Notes: generated by a model from the letters alone, not told the origin. 8,614 nt of DNA from an uncultured Prevotella sp. (GCA_945614335.1 CALZAP010000042.1:1-8614); one strand, 5' to 3'. Positions 1 to 6,677 are shown, counted from the stretch's first letter. Made by a program: numbers and translations.

Positions 1-538
1 GTTTCAGGGCGTTGCTTATGAGGTTACAGTATACTTGAGTGAGGCGATTGGGGTCTGTTTTGAGAAGCACGGCCTTTTCTGGCATTTCAGATCTGAACTT
101 TATGTTTTCTGGGCAACGGAACTTGAAGATTTGTTTGATATTGTCACAAATCTCGTTTAAGTTGCTAAGACAAAGCTTCATGGTGATTTCTCCCGACTCA
201 ACTCTTGAGAGGTCGAGAATTTCGTTTATGAGAGCCAACAACCGGTTGTTGTTGCTTTCTACGATTTCCAAAAATCTCATGCGCTCCTCTGGAGAGTCAG
301 TCTCGGCTATGACTCTTGAGAATCCCTCAATGGCATTGAGTGGAGTACGAATCTCATGACTCATGTTGGCAAGGAAGAGTGATTTCATCTTGCTTGCCTT
401 TTCCGCCTTGTCGATTTTCTCCTGATAGTCCTTTAGTTTGGATAGTGCTTCGTCTCTTTCCTTTTGGGCTTTGAGATATAACTTTTTAGTTTCTTCGAGT
501 TCGGCTTTTAATCTTTGGAAAGTTTCGTTCTGAACCAT
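1..538 (-). CDS. Sensor histidine kinase, N-terminal part (gene runs off the window's left edge)
   Basis: Cytoplasmic two-component histidine kinase, which would autophosphorylate on a histidine and pass the phosphate to a response regulator. Reading from the ATG at 538, 179 codons are visible. Residues 1-50 are charged and heptad-like (many E/K/L), so probably coiled coil. A HisKA domain follows with the H-box NMSHEIRTPLNAI; the phospho-accepting His is residue 61 (bases 356-358). After it come the dimerisation-helix segment NRLLALINEILDLSRVESG and the beginning of the ATPase N-box, QVYCNLISNALK, where the window ends. No signal peptide, membrane segment or recognisable PAS/GAF sensor precedes HisKA, so the signal may come from a partner protein or from a domain beyond the edge. 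The start is chosen because no earlier in-frame ATG occurs before the stop at 581-583 and a promoter lies just upstream. The C-terminal catalytic domain and any receiver domain are not visible. Family call is sure; role is unknown. Confidence 0.93.
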   Translation of the reverse strand, partial: MVQNETFQRLKAELEETKKLYLKAQKERDEALSKLKDYQEKIDKAEKASKMKSLFLANMSHEIRTPLNAIEGFSRVIAETDSPEERMRFLEIVESNNNRLLALINEILDLSRVESGEITMKLCLSNLNEICDNIKQIFKFRCPENIKFRSEMPEKAVLLKTDPNRLTQVYCNLISNALK

Positions 539-565
539 AAATTGTGTAGTTATGTTAATTCGATG

Positions 566-595
566 CAAAGATACGAATAATTATTGAAACTCAAA
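566..595 (-). promoter_or_regulatory. Bacteroidota-type promoter for the histidine kinase
   Basis: On the minus strand TATCTTTG (573 to 566) matches the Bacteroidota -7 consensus TAnnTTTG. A TTTG -33 element lies at 595 to 592, separated by 18 bases. This is the best-formed promoter in the window, as both elements are present at normal spacing. It would start transcription about 20 bases upstream of the kinase ATG. It lies in the spacer after the glycosyltransferase stop, so the kinase can be expressed independently of that gene. Confidence 0.72.
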
Positions 596-614
596 ACATT
601 TTTTCTGTTTTTTT

Positions 615-1781
615 TTAGGCTCTTTTTGCTTTTTCCCATGTTCCGCCTTGTTTTTGGGCAAGATAGGGTATTCCCTTGAACACATTTGCGTTCATAAACA
701 GGAAATAATACGGGACGTAGAGCAGCTTGTTTTTCTTTCCTCTTGCCGCAAGTGTCTGGCCGGCGAAGGCTGCGAGGTAGAACAGCAGCTGCATAGCCCA
801 GATGATGTTGTAGACTGGATGCTGGTTGTCAATGACGAGTATTACATTCAGTGGTATGAGCAGAAGCAGTGCAAAGGGTGTGATGGTCCATCGCAACACA
901 CGGTGTGACACAAACTGGAATGCGGTGACGGGATGGGTGAATGGGTTCATGAGGCTGCGCAGTCGCCAGCAGCTTTGCAGTCCGCCGGCAGCGATGCGTC
1001 TTTTTCTTTTTCTTTCCTCGTTGATGTCGGCAGAGCCATATTCCATTGCGTATGCGTCGCTTGTGTAAGCTATCTTGTATCCTCGTTTCAGTATGAGCAT
1101 TGAGAGGATGAAGTCGTCGAGCAGAGTGTCTTCAGGCATTTCCTCAAACAAGGCAGTGCGTATGGCACACAGTTCGCCTGCTGCTCCCATGGCGGAATGC
1201 AGTTCAGAGTCGAGACGCTTCAGGAAGCTTTCGTATTTCCAGTAAAGACCTTCGCCTTCGGCTGCCGACTGTTTGTCGTCGCGTGGCATGACACGTTTTT
1301 CTCCTGCCACGCATCCCACCTTTGGGTTTTCCATTTCAGCCACGATCACTTTCATGGCCTGGTCGTTGAGCATGGTATTTGCGTCGGTCATGACCACGAT
1401 GTCTGTCTTTACTTCCTTGATGCCATGGTTCAGTGCGGCGGTTTTTCCCTTTCTTTCAGGTTTGAACGCCACTTTCACGTTGTCGTATTTAGCCAGTCGT
1501 TGGTTTGTGGAGTCGTTGCTTCCGTCTGTGACCCACAGCACGTGAAGTTTTTCTTTTGGATAGTCGAGTGCGTTTGTGTTCTCCATTTTTTTGTCCACGA
1601 TATCCTCTTCGTTGTATGCGCATATCATGAGTGTCACGTGTGGCAGTTCCGTTTCAGTTTCACCGCCCCTTTTTCCCCGGCACACCATTCTCTTGAGCTT
1701 TACCAAGAGGTAAAGCACGATGCCGTAGCCGATGTATGTGTAGAACACGAGAAAAATGCAAATCCAAAATGCTGTTGTCAT
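615..1781 (-). CDS. Membrane-bound family 2 glycosyltransferase (cellulose/hyaluronan synthase-like)
   Basis: Inverting glycosyltransferase expected to build or modify a polysaccharide at the inner membrane from a nucleotide-sugar; the sugar cannot be told from sequence. Of 388 aa, residues 5-27 form an N-terminal membrane helix. The GT-A domain follows, with AYNEE (55-59), TDGSND with Asp86, the DxD-like TDAN (132-135), GAAGEL (199-204) and the base-region LDDF (221-224). The Arg-rich ERKRKRRIAAGG (256-267) sits where processive synthases carry their acceptor/QxxRW-type motif. About three hydrophobic segments (302-317, 324-345, 353-372) close the protein, the topology of NodC/IcaA/HasA-like enzymes. 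A canonical QxxRW is absent (SCWRLRS lies near 270-276), so processivity is uncertain. The gene lies 94 bases downstream of rng with no obvious TAnnTTTG promoter in the gap, so it may be read through from rng. No other polysaccharide genes are adjacent. Confidence 0.9.
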   Translation of the reverse strand: MTTAFWICIFLVFYTYIGYGIVLYLLVKLKRMVCRGKRGGETETELPHVTLMICAYNEEDIVDKKMENTNALDYPKEKLHVLWVTDGSNDSTNQRLAKYDNVKVAFKPERKGKTAALNHGIKEVKTDIVVMTDANTMLNDQAMKVIVAEMENPKVGCVAGEKRVMPRDDKQSAAEGEGLYWKYESFLKRLDSELHSAMGAAGELCAIRTALFEEMPEDTLLDDFILSMLILKRGYKIAYTSDAYAMEYGSADINEERKRKRRIAAGGLQSCWRLRSLMNPFTHPVTAFQFVSHRVLRWTITPFALLLLIPLNVILVIDNQHPVYNIIWAMQLLFYLAAFAGQTLAARGKKNKLLYVPYYFLFMNANVFKGIPYLAQKQGGTWEKAKRA

Positions 1782-1813
1782 AGTTGTTTGTCTGTAAGAG
1801 GGGAATTTTTGGA

Positions 1814-1866
1814 GGGTAGAGGGAAGAGGGTAGAAGGTAGAGAAATGTTCTCTCTACCCTCTACCT
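1814..1866. repeat. Heptamer tandem repeat with inverted copies, forming a hairpin
   Basis: Four consecutive 7-base units lie at 1814-1841: GGGTAGA, GGGAAGA, GGGTAGA, AGGTAGA. After a short spacer, two units recur in inverted orientation at 1853-1866 (TCTACCC, TCTACCT). The last direct and the inverted units pair as a 15-bp stem (1829-1843 with 1851-1865) around a 7-base loop. The one arm difference (A1835 against C1859) is an A-C mismatch in plus RNA but a G-U pair in minus RNA, the sense of the flanking genes. The repeat fills most of the rng-glycosyltransferase spacer. No U-tract follows on either strand, so it is not a canonical terminator. It may be a dispersed intergenic repeat or an mRNA processing/stability element. 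Confidence 0.75.
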
Positions 1867-1875
1867 TCTTTAATC

Positions 1876-3450
1876 CTACTTGGTCTCAATCTCTTCCTTC
1901 ATGTCAATGAAGTTTCCCTCACGGTCATAGAACTCATATTGCAGGAAGGCGAGTTTTTGTGACGATATTACCGATACTCCCATGCCATATTTCATCTGCC
2001 ATCTTCGTTTTATGGAGAGGAAGCCCTGGTTGATGTATGCGGCAACGTAGGGGTGGACGTGCAGTTTAAACTTCTTTATGCCTATCTTGTTGACAAGTTG
2101 GTCGATTTTGCTTTCCAATTGGTCGGTGAAGAGAATGCTTGACTTTATCTTTCCACGCCCGAAGCAAGTGGGACACGTTTCTTCCACGTTTACGTCCATT
2201 GCCGGCCTCACCCTTTGTCGTGTGATTTGCATGAGACCGAACTTGCTTAGTGGCAGGATGTTGTGTCTTGCCCTGTCTTTCTGCATGTTTTTGCACATAC
2301 GTTCGTATAGCATCTGTCTGTCTTCGGCGAGATTCATGTCAATGAAGTCGACCACGATGATTCCTCCCATATCGCGTAGTCGCAGTTGGCGTGCCAGTTC
2401 GTCGGCAGCACCAAGATTCACTTCAAGTGCATTTTGCTCTTGTCCGTTTTCCGAACGTGTGCGGTTTCCGCTGTTTACATCCACCACGTGAAGAGCTTCA
2501 GTGTGTTCAATAATCAGATAAGCGCCTCGTTTGTAGTTAACGGTTTTTCCAAACGCCGACTTCATCTGCTTTGTAACGTTGAAGTTGTCGAAGATGGGCA
2601 CAGTGCCATTGTATTTCTTCACGATGTCGACTTTGTCGGGAGCTATCAGTCCGACGTAGTCCCTGACTTGTTGGTAAATGTCATCGTCGTTGACGTGTAT
2701 GCCGTCATAGGTAGGGTTGAAAAGGTCTCTCAGCAGTGCCACAGCCCTGCTTGTTTCCTCAAATACGACTTGTGGTCTGGCTGTTGTTTTCTGTACTTGT
2801 TTAATGGCATCCTCCCATCTCTTTAGCAGTATTTTCATTTCTGCGTCGAGTTCTGCCACTCTTTTTCCTTCAGCCGATGTTCTTACTATGACACCGAAGT
2901 TTTTCGGTGTTATGCTTTGTATGAGTTGTTTGAGCCTTGTCCTTTCCTCACCTTTTTTTATTTTCGACGATACCGACACTTTGTCGTAGAAAGGCATCAG
3001 GACCATGTATCTTCCTGCGAAGCTGAGCTCGCATGTGAGTCTTGGTCCTTTTGTCGAGATAGGTTCTTTTACGATTTGCACGAGCACCTCTTGTCCCACT
3101 TTCAGTACGTTTTGGACGCTGCCGTCTTTTTTCAGGTCAGGCAGTCTTGTAGCCTTTGAGAATGGGAAGAGTTTTTTTCTGTCGCTTTGTACCTGCTTGA
3201 GGTATTTTTCGTAAGAGCTGTATTGAGACCCCAAATCGAGATAATGAAGGAACGCATCTCTTTCGAATCCAACGTCGACGAAGCATGCGTTAAGTCCTGG
3301 CATAAGTTTTTTCACTTTTGCCACATAAATATTCCCCACGGAGAATGAAGCCGAACGAGGTTCGTCCTGATATTCCACCAGGCTTTTATCCTCAAGCAGA
3401 GCTATGGATATTTGTTTCGGCTGGACGTCGATAATTACTTCGCTTGTCAT
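1876..3450 (-). CDS. rng: Ribonuclease E/G family endoribonuclease
   Basis: Single-strand-specific, 5'-monophosphate-stimulated endoribonuclease acting in rRNA maturation and mRNA decay. At 524 aa it is close to RNase G length and lacks the long C-terminal degradosome scaffold of E. coli RNase E. An S1 RNA-binding domain spans roughly 35-140 (SVGNIYVAKVKKLMPGLNACF, then KVGQEVLVQIVKEP), with the insert usual for this family between its strands. The DNase I-like catalytic region carries VVDVNSGN with Asp324 and Asn326, and VVDFIDM with Asp368, matching the Mg-binding Asp/Asn/Asp triad of the family. CPTC (426-429) is the zinc-link motif that holds dimers together. The C-terminal ~80 residues resemble the RNase G tail. 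The ATG at 3450 fits the family N-terminus. It follows the 29-aa gene by 125 bases across a terminator-like hairpin, and no own promoter is evident, so expression probably depends on read-through or processing of the HU transcript. Confidence 0.96.
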   Translation of the reverse strand: MTSEVIIDVQPKQISIALLEDKSLVEYQDEPRSASFSVGNIYVAKVKKLMPGLNACFVDVGFERDAFLHYLDLGSQYSSYEKYLKQVQSDRKKLFPFSKATRLPDLKKDGSVQNVLKVGQEVLVQIVKEPISTKGPRLTCELSFAGRYMVLMPFYDKVSVSSKIKKGEERTRLKQLIQSITPKNFGVIVRTSAEGKRVAELDAEMKILLKRWEDAIKQVQKTTARPQVVFEETSRAVALLRDLFNPTYDGIHVNDDDIYQQVRDYVGLIAPDKVDIVKKYNGTVPIFDNFNVTKQMKSAFGKTVNYKRGAYLIIEHTEALHVVDVNSGNRTRSENGQEQNALEVNLGAADELARQLRLRDMGGIIVVDFIDMNLAEDRQMLYERMCKNMQKDRARHNILPLSKFGLMQITRQRVRPAMDVNVEETCPTCFGRGKIKSSILFTDQLESKIDQLVNKIGIKKFKLHVHPYVAAYINQGFLSIKRRWQMKYGMGVSVISSQKLAFLQYEFYDREGNFIDMKEEIETK

Positions 3451-3482
3451 TTCTGTTTTAGGGTTTCACTGTTTGTTGATAC

Positions 3483-3540
3483 AAAAAAGGGTGCGCTGAC
3501 TCATCTCTCTCTTATGGTTGAAATTTGTCAGCACACTCCT
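3483..3540 (-). terminator. Terminator/attenuator-like hairpin in the rng leader
   Basis: In minus RNA, GTGTGCTGAC (3536 to 3527) pairs with GTCAGCGCAC (3500 to 3491) over 10 bp, including one G-U pair. The outer bases can extend the stem by about 3 pairs past one mismatch. CC and a six-U run (3488 to 3483) follow directly, the layout of an intrinsic terminator. The 26-base loop is unusually long. It lies after the 29-aa gene and about 30 bases before the rng start. It could end most HU transcripts, attenuate rng, or be an RNase E/G processing or autoregulation site. Confidence 0.7.
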
Positions 3541-3575
3541 CTCATTTCTTGCTGTCAGGAACAGAATGATGCAAT

Positions 3576-3665
3576 TTACTTGCTCTTGTGTCTGTTCTTT
3601 CTCAGTCTCTTCTTACGCTTGTGAGTAGCCATCTTGTGGCCCTTCTTTTTCTTTCCGTTTGGCAT
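3576..3665 (-). CDS. Tiny Lys/Arg-rich protein, 29 aa, probable ribosome-associated (AURKAIP1/COX24-like)
   Basis: A 29-codon reading frame runs from ATG at 3665 to TAA at 3576. It begins MPNGKKKKGHKMATHKRKKR and ends in RHKSK. More than half the residues are Lys, Arg or His and none are acidic, as expected for a peptide that binds RNA. From memory, Bacteroidota genomes carry a conserved small protein beginning MPxGKKRKRHKxATHKRKKR, often named AURKAIP1/COX24 domain-containing, related to the tail of mitochondrial small-subunit protein mS38. A role as a small ribosomal protein is therefore plausible but not shown here. It sits 30 bases downstream of the HU stop and upstream of the rng hairpin, so it is probably on the HU transcript. 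Being below usual gene-calling length, it is easily missed. No start alternative is attractive, since the internal Met12 would remove the conserved N-terminus. Confidence 0.82.
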   Translation of the reverse strand: MPNGKKKKGHKMATHKRKKRLRKNRHKSK

Positions 3666-3695
3666 TGCTTTAAGAAATTAAATTATTAATAATGT

Positions 3696-3974
3696 TTATT
3701 GTTGCATTTTTGCTATGAAACTCTTTGAAGGCTTGAAAGCCGGGAAGTCGTGAGCCTCAATGATAATAGTTGTCTGCTTTGATATGTTGCGTGCGGTTTT
3801 CTGGGCGCGGTGCTTTACAATGAAGCTGCCAAATCCGCGAAGGTACACATCCTCTTTTCTTACTGCCAGGCTCTGCCTTACTTCTTCCATGAATGCTTCA
3901 ACAGTAGCTGCTACAGCTTTTTTGTCAAGACCTGTGTCTGCCACGATCTTGTCGATCATTTCTGCTTTTGTCAT
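3696..3974 (-). CDS. HU/IHF-family nucleoid DNA-binding protein
   Basis: Small dimeric histone-like protein that bends DNA and compacts the nucleoid. At 92 aa it has the usual HU length. The N-terminal helices (about 1-38: TKAEMIDKIVADTGLDKKAV) form the dimer core. GFGSF (47-51) begins the saddle, followed by the DNA-embracing beta arm around ARNISKQTTI (61-70). The arm usually carries a RNP at its tip; here the pattern is diverged (ARNISKQ, no Pro), so it may differ in DNA preference. The C-terminus FPAFKPSKSFIAKM is the typical closing segment. It is the first gene of the minus-strand set HU, 29-aa gene, rng, with a -7 element about 57 bases upstream of its ATG. Whether it is closer to HU or IHF cannot be settled from sequence alone. 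Confidence 0.95.
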   Translation of the reverse strand: MTKAEMIDKIVADTGLDKKAVAATVEAFMEEVRQSLAVRKEDVYLRGFGSFIVKHRAQKTARNISKQTTIIIEAHDFPAFKPSKSFIAKMQQ

Positions 3975-4030
3975 TGTCTGTCAATATAAATTTGTTATAT
4001 ATTTTTATTTTTATTACTATTTTCGGACTG

Positions 4031-4038
4031 CAAATATA
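4031..4038 (-). promoter_or_regulatory. Candidate -7 promoter element for the HU gene
   Basis: TATATTTG (4038 to 4031, minus strand) fits TAnnTTTG, about 57 bases upstream of the HU ATG. The expected -33 TTTG is not present at standard spacing; GTTT lies only 15 bases upstream. The 235-base gap 3975-4209 holds this element, very AT-rich sequence and the hairpin at 4122-4175, and no gene that I can support. Confidence 0.58.
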
Positions 4039-4121
4039 CTGATTTTCAGTGATAAACAGAAATTTATTTTGTTTTTTTTTCTAAAAAACACCAATATTTG
4101 TCCAATCAGCGTGTCTTTTTT

Positions 4122-4175
4122 ACCGTTTACAAGAGCTACACATATTATATATATATGCGTAGCCTTGCAAACGGT
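4122..4175 (-). terminator. Long hairpin downstream of maeB (3'-end structure, atypical terminator)
   Basis: Arms 4122-4144 and 4154-4175 pair over about 22 bp around a 9-base AT loop, with one bulged base at 4134. The two arm differences (A4129 and A4140 on the plus strand) are mismatches in plus RNA but G-U pairs in minus RNA, so the structure fits the maeB transcript. A U5 run before and an A6 run after could lengthen the stem. No U-tract follows immediately; the nearest is a U6 at 4088 to 4083. It begins about 35 bases after the maeB stop. It may protect the mRNA 3' end or assist termination. Confidence 0.6.
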
Positions 4176-4209
4176 TTGAAAAATGTTTGTCCTTTTATGT
4201 CACATTTTG

Positions 4210-6513
4210 TCATTTCATCTGAGAGGTGATGCGACCCTTCACTTTGTCGACGTAAGCGTCGATAACGGCTACTGCCGTGATGTTCACTACCTCGCGTACG
4301 CTGCTGCCGAAGTCGATGAAATGGATGGGCTTGTTGAGGCCCATCTGGATCGGGCCGATGATTTCGACGTCGGTGTTCATGGCCTGCAACATCTTGTATG
4401 AAGAGCGTGCACTGGTGAGGTTGGGGAATACCAGCGTGTTCACGTCCTCACCGTAAAGGCGGCTGAATGGATACATGTCGTCGCGCATCTCGCGGTTGAG
4501 GGCAAAGCCTATCTGTATCTCGCCGTCGATGAGCATAGAGGGGTCTTCCTCCTGAAGGCGGGCAACGGCTCGGCGTACTTTCTGTGTGCCTTCGGTATTG
4601 TCGGAACCGAAGTTGGAGTGGCTGATCATCGCAACCACAGGCTTCTCGTTGAAGAAACGCACCGCGGTGGAGCTGAGCTTGGCGAGGTCTACCAGCACGT
4701 CGGTTGTCGGGTTCTGGTTGATGAGTGTATCGGCAATGAACAACGGTCCGCGCGGTGAGTTGATGATGTGCATGGTGCCGAAGTTGTTGTATTCTGGACG
4801 GATGCCGATGATTTCCTTTGCCACCTTGATGGTGTTGGAGTATTTGGTGTAAAGACCGGTGATGAAAGCGTCGGCCTCACCTGTTTCTACCATCATCATA
4901 CCAAAGTAGTTGCGCTCAAACATCTTGTCGTTGGCCTCCTGATAGGTGTATCCGTCGCGTTGGCGCTTCTGTGTGAGTATGCGTGCGAAGCGTTCGCGTC
5001 GTTCTGCCTCGCGGTCGTGGCGCAGGTTGATCACCTCGATGCCTTCGAGGCTGAGGTCGAGTTCCTTTGCGAGTTTTTCTATGCGCTCGTCGTTGCCTAG
5101 GAGTATAGGCTGGCAGATGCCTTCAGCCTTTGCCTGAACTGCCGCCTTGAGCATGGTGGGATGTATGCCTTCGGCGAACACTACGCGCTGTGGATGGCTG
5201 CGGGCGGTGTCGTAGAGCTTCTGTGTGAGCTTGGTTTCCTGGCCGAGGAGCTCGCGAAGGCGGTTTTTGTATTCTGCCCAGTTGGTGATGGTCTTGCGTG
5301 CCACACCGCTCTCTATTGCCGCCTTTGCCACGGCTGCCGACACTTCGGTGATGAGTCGTGGATCGACGGGTTTCGGTATGAAATAGTCTGGGCCGAAAGT
5401 GAGGTTGTTGACGTGGTATACATCGTTCACCACGTCAGGCACAGGCTGCTTGGCGAGGTCGGCAATGGCGTGCACTGCAGCCATCTTCATTTCCTCGTTG
5501 ATGGCAGAGGCATTCACGTCGAGGGCTCCGCGGAAGATGTACGGGAAACCGATGACGTTATTTATCTGGTTTGGATAGTCGGAGCGGCCGGTTGACATAA
5601 GCACGTCGGGGCGGCTGTCCATAGCGTCCTCATAGCTAATTTCAGGCACAGGGTTGGCCAGGGCGAACACGATGGGCTGGTCGGCCATCGAGCGTATCAT
5701 GTCTTTAGTGAGCACGTTGCCCTTCGACAGTCCCACGAACACGTCGGCATCCTTCACGGCCTCTTCCAGTGTGTGGATGTCGCGGCGGTCGGTGGCGAAA
5801 AATTTCTTCTGTTCGGTAAGGTTTGGACGGTCGCTGGTGATGACTCCCTTTGAGTCGAGCATCACGATGTTTTCCTTCTTTGCTCCGAGAGCCATATAGA
5901 GCTTTGTACAGGAGATGGCGGCCGCACCGGCACCGTTGACAACGATTTTCACTTTCTCGATGTCCTTCCCGTTCACTTCGAGCGCATTCTTCAGACCGGC
6001 AGCGGAGATGATGGCGGTTCCGTGCTGGTCGTCGTGCATTACAGGTATGTCGAGTGTGCGCTTCAGTCTTTCCTCGATGTAGAAGCACTCAGGCGCCTTG
6101 ATGTCCTCAAGGTTGATACCTCCGAAGGTGGGAGCGATTTTCTCCACTGCCTCACAAAACTTCTCCGGGTCTTTCTCGGCCACCTCGATGTCAAACACGT
6201 CGATGCCGCCATAAATCTTGAACAGCAGTCCTTTTCCTTCCATTACTGGCTTGCCGCTGAGAGCGCCGATGTCGCCGAGTCCCAATACGGCGGTTCCGTT
6301 GCTGATTACCGCCACAAGGTTACCTTTGTCGGTGTATTTGTAGGCAGCGTCGGCGTTGTCCTGAATCTCAAGGCATGGGAATGCCACGCCAGGCGAATAA
6401 GCCAGGCTTAAGTCGGTTTGTGTTCGGTAAGGCTTTGTTGGCTTTACTTCAATTTTACCAGGCCTTCCATTCTCGTGGTATTCGAGAGCGGCCTCTTTAG
6501 AAATCTTGACCAT
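4210..6513 (-). CDS. maeB: NADP-dependent malic enzyme with C-terminal phosphotransacetylase-like domain
   Basis: Oxidatively decarboxylates malate to pyruvate and CO2 with formation of NADPH, in the cytoplasm. At 767 aa it matches the two-domain MaeB class. Domain one (about 1-425) carries [12 protein letters not shown] with the catalytic Tyr39, MEGKGLLFK with Lys94, the metal ligands in LEDI (136-137) and HDDQHGTA (160-167), the Rossmann loop GAGAAAI (194-200), and ANPVPEI (286-292) and QINNVIGFP (316-324). Domain two (about 428-760) is phosphotransacetylase-like, including [33 protein letters not shown] and [12 protein letters not shown]. In E. coli MaeB this domain is thought to bind acetyl-CoA and regulate activity rather than catalyse acetyl transfer. 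The protein is intact end to end, with no frameshift. It is transcribed away from the TetR gene across a shared 164-bp region. The base composition appears richer in G+C than in the neighbouring rng gene, consistent with stronger expression. Confidence 0.97.
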   Translation of the reverse strand: MVKISKEAALEYHENGRPGKIEVKPTKPYRTQTDLSLAYSPGVAFPCLEIQDNADAAYKYTDKGNLVAVISNGTAVLGLGDIGALSGKPVMEGKGLLFKIYGGIDVFDIEVAEKDPEKFCEAVEKIAPTFGGINLEDIKAPECFYIEERLKRTLDIPVMHDDQHGTAIISAAGLKNALEVNGKDIEKVKIVVNGAGAAAISCTKLYMALGAKKENIVMLDSKGVITSDRPNLTEQKKFFATDRRDIHTLEEAVKDADVFVGLSKGNVLTKDMIRSMADQPIVFALANPVPEISYEDAMDSRPDVLMSTGRSDYPNQINNVIGFPYIFRGALDVNASAINEEMKMAAVHAIADLAKQPVPDVVNDVYHVNNLTFGPDYFIPKPVDPRLITEVSAAVAKAAIESGVARKTITNWAEYKNRLRELLGQETKLTQKLYDTARSHPQRVVFAEGIHPTMLKAAVQAKAEGICQPILLGNDERIEKLAKELDLSLEGIEVINLRHDREAERRERFARILTQKRQRDGYTYQEANDKMFERNYFGMMMVETGEADAFITGLYTKYSNTIKVAKEIIGIRPEYNNFGTMHIINSPRGPLFIADTLINQNPTTDVLVDLAKLSSTAVRFFNEKPVVAMISHSNFGSDNTEGTQKVRRAVARLQEEDPSMLIDGEIQIGFALNREMRDDMYPFSRLYGEDVNTLVFPNLTSARSSYKMLQAMNTDVEIIGPIQMGLNKPIHFIDFGSSVREVVNITAVAVIDAYVDKVKGRITSQMK

Positions 6514-6561
6514 ACGTAAATTAATATTTAATTTGTTACAAAATAATCTGTTTTTGTGTGA

Positions 6562-6586
6562 AAAACTAATATGTTTACTTAGTTTT
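6562..6586. promoter_or_regulatory. Perfect inverted repeat in the maeB leader (possible operator or leader hairpin)
   Basis: AAAACTAA (6562-6569) and TTAGTTTT (6579-6586) form an 8-bp perfect inverted repeat with a 9-base centre. It lies downstream of the maeB -7 element, inside the predicted 5' leader. As DNA it has the size and symmetry of a TetR-type operator and would act as a roadblock. As RNA it would be a weak AU hairpin. The AT-rich setting raises the chance of coincidence. Confidence 0.35.
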
Positions 6587-6601
6587 GCTTAATTTTGGGC
6601 G

Positions 6602-6609
6602 CAAAGTTA
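6602..6609 (-). promoter_or_regulatory. Candidate -7 promoter element for maeB
   Basis: TAACTTTG (6609 to 6602, minus strand) matches TAnnTTTG and would give a leader of about 80-85 bases. A TTTG lies further upstream (6625 to 6622), but at 12 bases it is too close for a normal -33 element, so only the -7 half is convincing. Confidence 0.6.
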
Positions 6610-6651
6610 ATAAAAATGTTCCAAAAAGTGCTATTTTTTTTAATTATTTAG

Positions 6652-6659
6652 TACCTTTG
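6652..6659 (+). promoter_or_regulatory. Candidate -7 promoter element for the TetR-peptidase operon
   Basis: TACCTTTG matches TAnnTTTG and ends 18 bases before the ATG at 6678. The -33 region is a T-run rather than a clear TTTG. TTGTACG occurs at 6657-6663, overlapping the element, and again at 6681-6687. This short direct repeat could mark an autoregulatory site but may be chance. The position argues against translation starting upstream at 6585. Confidence 0.62.
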
Positions 6660-6677
6660 TACGCAAAAAGCGATAAA

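Noticed and set aside
236..251. 16-bp perfect palindrome CAACAACCGGTTGTTG
   Set aside because: It lies inside the kinase dimerisation helix and follows from Asn-Asn-Arg-Leu-Leu codons. Probably coincidental rather than an operator.
39..359. 106-codon plus-strand frame at the left edge
   Set aside because: The minus strand over the same bases encodes clear histidine kinase H-box and N-box motifs, so this is a shadow.
1197..1910. 237-codon open frame on the plus strand opposite the glycosyltransferase
   Set aside because: It is rich in Cys, His, Phe and Val with no domain pattern, runs antisense through a well-supported gene and crosses the repeat spacer. It is a codon-bias shadow.
3682..3693. 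12-bp AT palindrome ATTATTAATAAT between HU and the 29-aa gene
   Set aside because: It is pure A/T in an AT-rich spacer, where such palindromes arise easily. It is too weak for a hairpin.
4768..6411. Several 80-145-codon plus-strand frames opposite maeB
   Set aside because: They are mirror frames of a high-GC coding gene, with unnatural composition and no motifs.
6585..6677. N-terminal extension of the TetR protein from the ATG at 6585
   Set aside because: The interval contains the -7 element at 6652-6659 and the opposing maeB promoter, and the residues do not fit the family's N-terminus.
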